Shown piece by piece: positions 59,296 through 64,000 of a DNA stretch of 64,000 nt. The position numbers and the translations under genes are program-made. Each line of letters opens with the position of its first letter. The stretch's first letter is position 1. The notes under the pieces are model-generated. The model saw nothing but the letters and a program-made list of their open reading frames with translations, had not been told where the DNA came from and made no database searches. The stretch comes from Lutraria lutraria (lineage: Eukaryota; Mollusca; Bivalvia; Venerida; Mactridae), in assembly GCA_964023205.1 (NCBI GenBank), contig OZ026844.1, positions 13,750,790 through 13,814,789 of the forward strand. Direction: 5' to 3'.

Positions 59296-62200
59296 GTTAA
59301 ATTATCATTATTCCATGATTAATAATGTAATCCTCACACAGTTTAACCCACACTACACAACATAACACTCAGTACTGAATGAGACATATACACTATTACT
59401 GAAACATCAACGAGGGTCGATCAGTGAGTAAGCCTGGATGATAAATATAGTATCAGAAAACACAATATAGCGGTTTGGCAGTTTTTCAATGGAAATGAGT
59501 GGGTTTGGGTGAATAAATAAACAATTTGAAGAAGTTTATCAATAATATTGATAATGATAAGAAGATATTTGAGGTGGAAATAAACCATACTGTCAGGATG
59601 GGAAGGTTTAAGTACCTGGGGAAAGACTATATGTGTATTAATTACAAGATTTATGACATGGTGTAGAAAGGGATGAAATACTAAATGGAACTGAAATTAG
59701 GCCTTAAAAATATTACTGTATAACCAGCCAGTTAGTATTTAAATAATAAGCCCATTTCTATGAGATTTTAATCATCACAGTGACTCTGGACGGTTTAAAG
59801 TTTGTACACAATATTCTAGGATAATGTATTATCAGTACATAATTATGTATTTACGAAACCAGTTAAAACTTAGACATTTGTAATAATAAACCATAGATTC
59901 ATAAAAATTAACATAATAGACTAATTAGGATTAAATGAGTCATGAGAGTTATGAATGAGGTGCAGTTATAAAGAAAAATGCTATTTTTAACACTGACATG
60001 CTAAACTTCCTGATAAATTGGCAACTACAATTCGGCTGAATTCTTTCCATATAGTGAAATATGTAACTGGAATTTAATGATATAATCATACTGCACTTGA
60101 TTCACTATGCCAGCATGGTTATATAATCATAGATGACTGACTTCCTGCATAAAATCAGTTAATAAAATCTCCTTGCTTTACAGATTAAAGACTTTTACAA
60201 GATTATTTTGATTATTATTCTTAGCTCTTAATCAGAATTGGACTGGGCTTATCTTGAAAGATTCTAGTTCTGTCTAGGGAAGAACTGGAGCATTTAATGA
60301 ATGCTATTTAGAGTAAAAAGCAGATGCACATAATTACCTTCAATTGAAGAGTTACATTATTATAAACATTGAAGACATAACATAGAAAAACAGCCAAATA
60401 CTTTTTTGTTCTGATAAAATGTATAAATGAGGCTATAGTTAGTTTTGTAAAATATGGAAGTTAAGCTTCTTTTCTTTCTGTTTTTAGATGAGCAGGATAG
60501 CATATGGTCAGATGGGGGGGGGGGGGGGGGGCTAAGACAGCTCATTAGGACTTAGAAATACACCAAGATACAGACCCTCTTAGACAGCCAGTCTTATGAG
60601 GGACTCAGGTGGGATTTTGATAGTGTTTTCATAAAGCCAAACATGAAAGGACTGATGAATTTGGAAGATTTGGAATGACTTTTAATGCCTGATTCCTGCC
60701 AATAAAACAAGACCAAAGTGTCTGAGACATAGTTTTTTTATTACTTCATATTCTGAGGTTACTGTATATCCTCTGGAAGCCTCCTTAGAATCTTGATAAT
60801 CATCCCTCTTAAAATGTCAATGTGGTAGAAACAGTACAAAGTCTTCTAACAAAGGATGAAATATTCAATTTTCTACACCCAATAAATTAATAACCAGTAA
60901 TTATAGCTAGATGAACACTGTGGCTCATTGTGGGTTTATAACCATTAAACATATGGTACCATAAAGTTTTCACAGGATCACCTTGTCTCTGACACATCAG
61001 TGGTCCCATCACAGCAGGTAATCCAGGTGATAGCACAATAAATAAATAGTGCTGCACCAGAAAGCCTGGTAAATATGTATAATCCTAGGATCAGTAAACA
61101 AAACAGAAAAGGATCAGTAAACAAGACAGAGACACCCAAAGTTTGCAAATTTCTAATCTCCCCCTCCTCACATAGGTACATGTAGTAATTAATTAAACAT
61201 GCTTTTACTCTGAAGTTTATGGACCAGAAAGTAATAAAGAAATTAAACAAAATACCTATGTGTGTTTATGAATAATCAGTATAGTTGTTAATGGCAGAAT
61301 GCAACATTTAACAATGGTTTGTATAATGTATATTTAAGCAAATGTAAGAACACATTTGGCCTAATTAATTAATTGACATAATACCACAAAGGACCACTAC
61401 ATTATCTCAGGTACACAATATTTAAACATATGAATCATAAAGCTACGGTAATCAATGTCAAAGTCTAGCCATATTTTCAATAATTTAAGTCAAGCCCTTA
61501 ATTAGTTCAAACATCAAGCTATATTTAGCAAATCTATATTTAATACCAACGCATAAAATCAATTAAGACAAACACAGGCTTATTTATACATCTAATATAT
61601 TAATTACTTGTCAGTCAGAAATAGATATTATTAATATGTTATTACAATTATCATTAACATATTTTATGACCTTATCTGTCATACAATTAAGACCACTGTC
61701 TCGAGATAGTAAACAATCATTACTTGAAGCTATGTGAATATAACTTTATAATAATTTCACCATAAATTTGTAACAGGCTTCAATTTAATGATGTTATTTG
61801 TCATAGTCATGTCCCTCAACATAGGTTGACTTTGTGTACCAGTAAATATAGGTAAACAAATTTGACCACAACTGTTTCATGTTTTTTTTTATATTTTATT
61901 CAGAATTGCAAATAATGACAGACATTGATTTATGCTTCCTGGTTTCAGCGAACACTGTGGTTATATTTAGAAAATGAATTTGTGGTAATAAACATCTACA
62001 GAGTATAGACGAACATGATTTATAAAGAAGTGTAGTAGGAGGAGGAAAATAATGTACCCATTGCGGCTAGAACCTGTAACCTCCTTGCCCTACCAACTAG
62101 GCTAATCAGGCTAGATAATATCACAGCCAATTTATAAATACAAATACTGTATATACAAAACTGTTTAAGATGCAAAGTTGAACCAGTTTTCTTGCTATCA

Positions 62201-64000
62201 AAGCTTAAAATTAAGTCCCAGGTCAGATTAAAAGTTCATTGTTGAAAATAGACTTGAAAGTTTTTAACTTCATGAAGGACATAGCAAGTTGTAACAGGCA
62301 TACATTCCAGACCAAGTCATGGTAATTTGGATCCAATTACTATCAACCACTTTCCCACACTCATAATTTCTTATCCATGGACTAACTCAGTGGGAACCAA
62401 ATATTGAGTACAAACCACAAGCACATAATCAGTTATAGAACATCTATTAGGCAGTAACTTATTTCAACAGGCTAATAAGAGTTACCTCCCTTTGACTGAA
62501 ATTCCAAGGATAATGTAATTGATCTGTATGAAAATAAAGAAATGGAGAATATAGAAACTATTAATTTCCATCTATGTTGGAAATATTGGCACCACAGTAC
62601 TGTTAGATATAAATACCAAAATTCAGGAACAAGACGGTCCAAGAGGTTTATATAATAATACCTTTGTATTCATATTACTGCAGAAATCTTCAAATGGATC
62701 TACCAATAATATTAAAAGTATACATCATGGACTTTAAAAATCAAAGTTTCTAATTCTTCAACTTAAGATTCATCTCAACTGAGATTCTTAACCTGGACTG
62801 AATGGTGGCAACATTATCAGCAAGTCACTCAGAAACACATGAGGGAAAACATGCCAATTATATAAGGTAACAAGGTAGGGCCATCAAAACATGCTGAGAT
62901 AAATGAAATACTATTGTTTATACTTTACTCATATCTATCTATAACATTGTAGCTAATTATATAATATTGTACTCAATTATATATAGTAGATTATGCTAAT
63001 TAACATGGTACAGAAACAATTAGGGGAGGACCTGGGATTATCTTAATTAGCATATATTCCCAGTGGTATCTTAGCCTGCAGTAAGAAAATAGTGAGATTG
63101 GTAACTGAGTTATATCCTGAATAATTTATGGGAGAAAAATACAATACATTAACAAGATGATCTATGTAACACATTGATCATGTGATCAATTTCCTGTTGT
63201 TGTGAGTTTCCTGGGTACAGAGTAGGCTCTTGTGTATCATCATTTGTATAGCCCCCCCCCCCAGATTACCAAGGATATATTCTTTTTATAATAAGCAAAT
63301 ATGTCTTTACAAGACTATGCATTTCTGCATTTGTAATAAATATTTAATAAAATTGTGTACATTTTATAAGACATTATATATTACTGATTAGAAAAAAGCT
63401 ACATTTGTATTCATTTAATTGTTTTATAGCACATCAAAGCATTTGAATAACAGGGAAGGCAACAATTGTAATAAACTTTAAATGTAAAAATAAGATATAA
63501 TAAGATTGACAGGTACCGGTAATTGATATGGATTGGTTAGAATTGTTTTGTATGCAAAACGTTTAGTCAGCATAATTTTTTAACAGCACTGTCTAAGTCT
63601 CAAATGCATGCAAATCACAATAATTATTTAATAGATAAAATAATGAAATTTTTAGCATAGTAAGTATACAAACTTATGTGTACGAGATATGTATGGTACG
63701 CAAAAATACAAAAATTGTTATAATACATGCACTGAGCATTGAACTATGGTAAAACTTTTGGGACCATAATAATGGACATACTATAGAGGTGGTTTATATA
63801 CAGAGAAAATATTAAAAACCTCGGAACATGAATAGTGGTTATAACGGGATGGTCCTAGTAAGACGGCGGTTCGACTTTTGAACCAACTACTTCAGCACCA
63901 GACCACAGCAGTCAGCCTTGAGGTCTTCAAGGGAGGATTTGTCATGAGGCTGTAATTGCTAGAGTCTTTTATGTTTTTATCCTTTTATCAATTGAACACC
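59296..64000. other. Upstream of srGAP exon 1, no gene recognised
   Basis: Just above the ATG there is a short upstream frame (ATG GAA TAA) and an in-frame stop, consistent with 5' UTR. Otherwise the DNA is AT-rich, with a run of 18 G at 60514-60531, a run of 11 C at 63252-63262, and a minus-strand tRNA-like SINE remnant at 62055-62115 (TAGCCTAGTTGGTAGGGCAA). If srGAP has a longer form, this is intron. Confidence 0.55.
62055..62115 (-). mobile_element. tRNA-like SINE remnant
   Basis: The minus strand reads TAGCCTAGTTGGTAGGGC, followed by GAGGTTACAGGTTCTAGCC, which resemble a box A and a box B. The arms do not fold into a complete tRNA. Confidence 0.5.

Overview
The window is AT-rich animal nuclear DNA. 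Two intron-containing genes can be read, and both belong to families found across animals. The many repeats (tRNA-derived SINEs, TA-flanked pogo-like MITEs, and tandem-core elements with a 168-bp satellite block and GGGGGTATA-type ends) look like those I know from bivalve mollusc genomes. I therefore suggest a bivalve, but that is a judgement from repeat style and not a search result. No bacterial, phage, CRISPR or rRNA features are present.

Layout. 1-1790: pyrimidine-rich tandem duplication of a 780-870 bp unit, each unit ending in a long near-perfect palindrome. 1964-3330: one possible short exon and a SINE. 5058-6222: a TA-flanked MITE whose interior has grown into a 74-bp minisatellite, partly duplicated. 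9324-12082 (+): a complete four-exon gene for TMEM243, with a tandem-core repeat in intron 1. 12083-19945: 3' UTR of TMEM243, repeats, and non-coding DNA that probably includes the srGAP 3' UTR. 19946-59295 (-): a SLIT-ROBO Rho GTPase-activating protein (srGAP) gene of about 39 kb. I could assemble 20 coding exons in one continuous frame of 1151 codons plus stop, giving F-BAR, RhoGAP and SH3 domains in order and a Ser-rich tail. 59296-64000: no coding sequence recognised; possibly promoter DNA, or an intron if a longer srGAP transcript starts beyond the window.

How the genes relate. The two genes are convergent (TMEM243 on +, srGAP on -), separated by about 7.9 kb. Nothing suggests a functional link. 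The srGAP product should bind and bend plasma membrane through its F-BAR domain, inactivate Rho-family GTPases through RhoGAP, and bind proline-rich partners through SH3. TMEM243 is a small multi-pass membrane protein of poorly known function.

The most interesting points are an srGAP first exon that replaces the usual start of the F-BAR domain, two in-frame cassette-like exons before RhoGAP, a perfect 36-bp-arm palindrome built from a SINE fragment, and MITEs that have repeatedly acquired internal tandem repeats.
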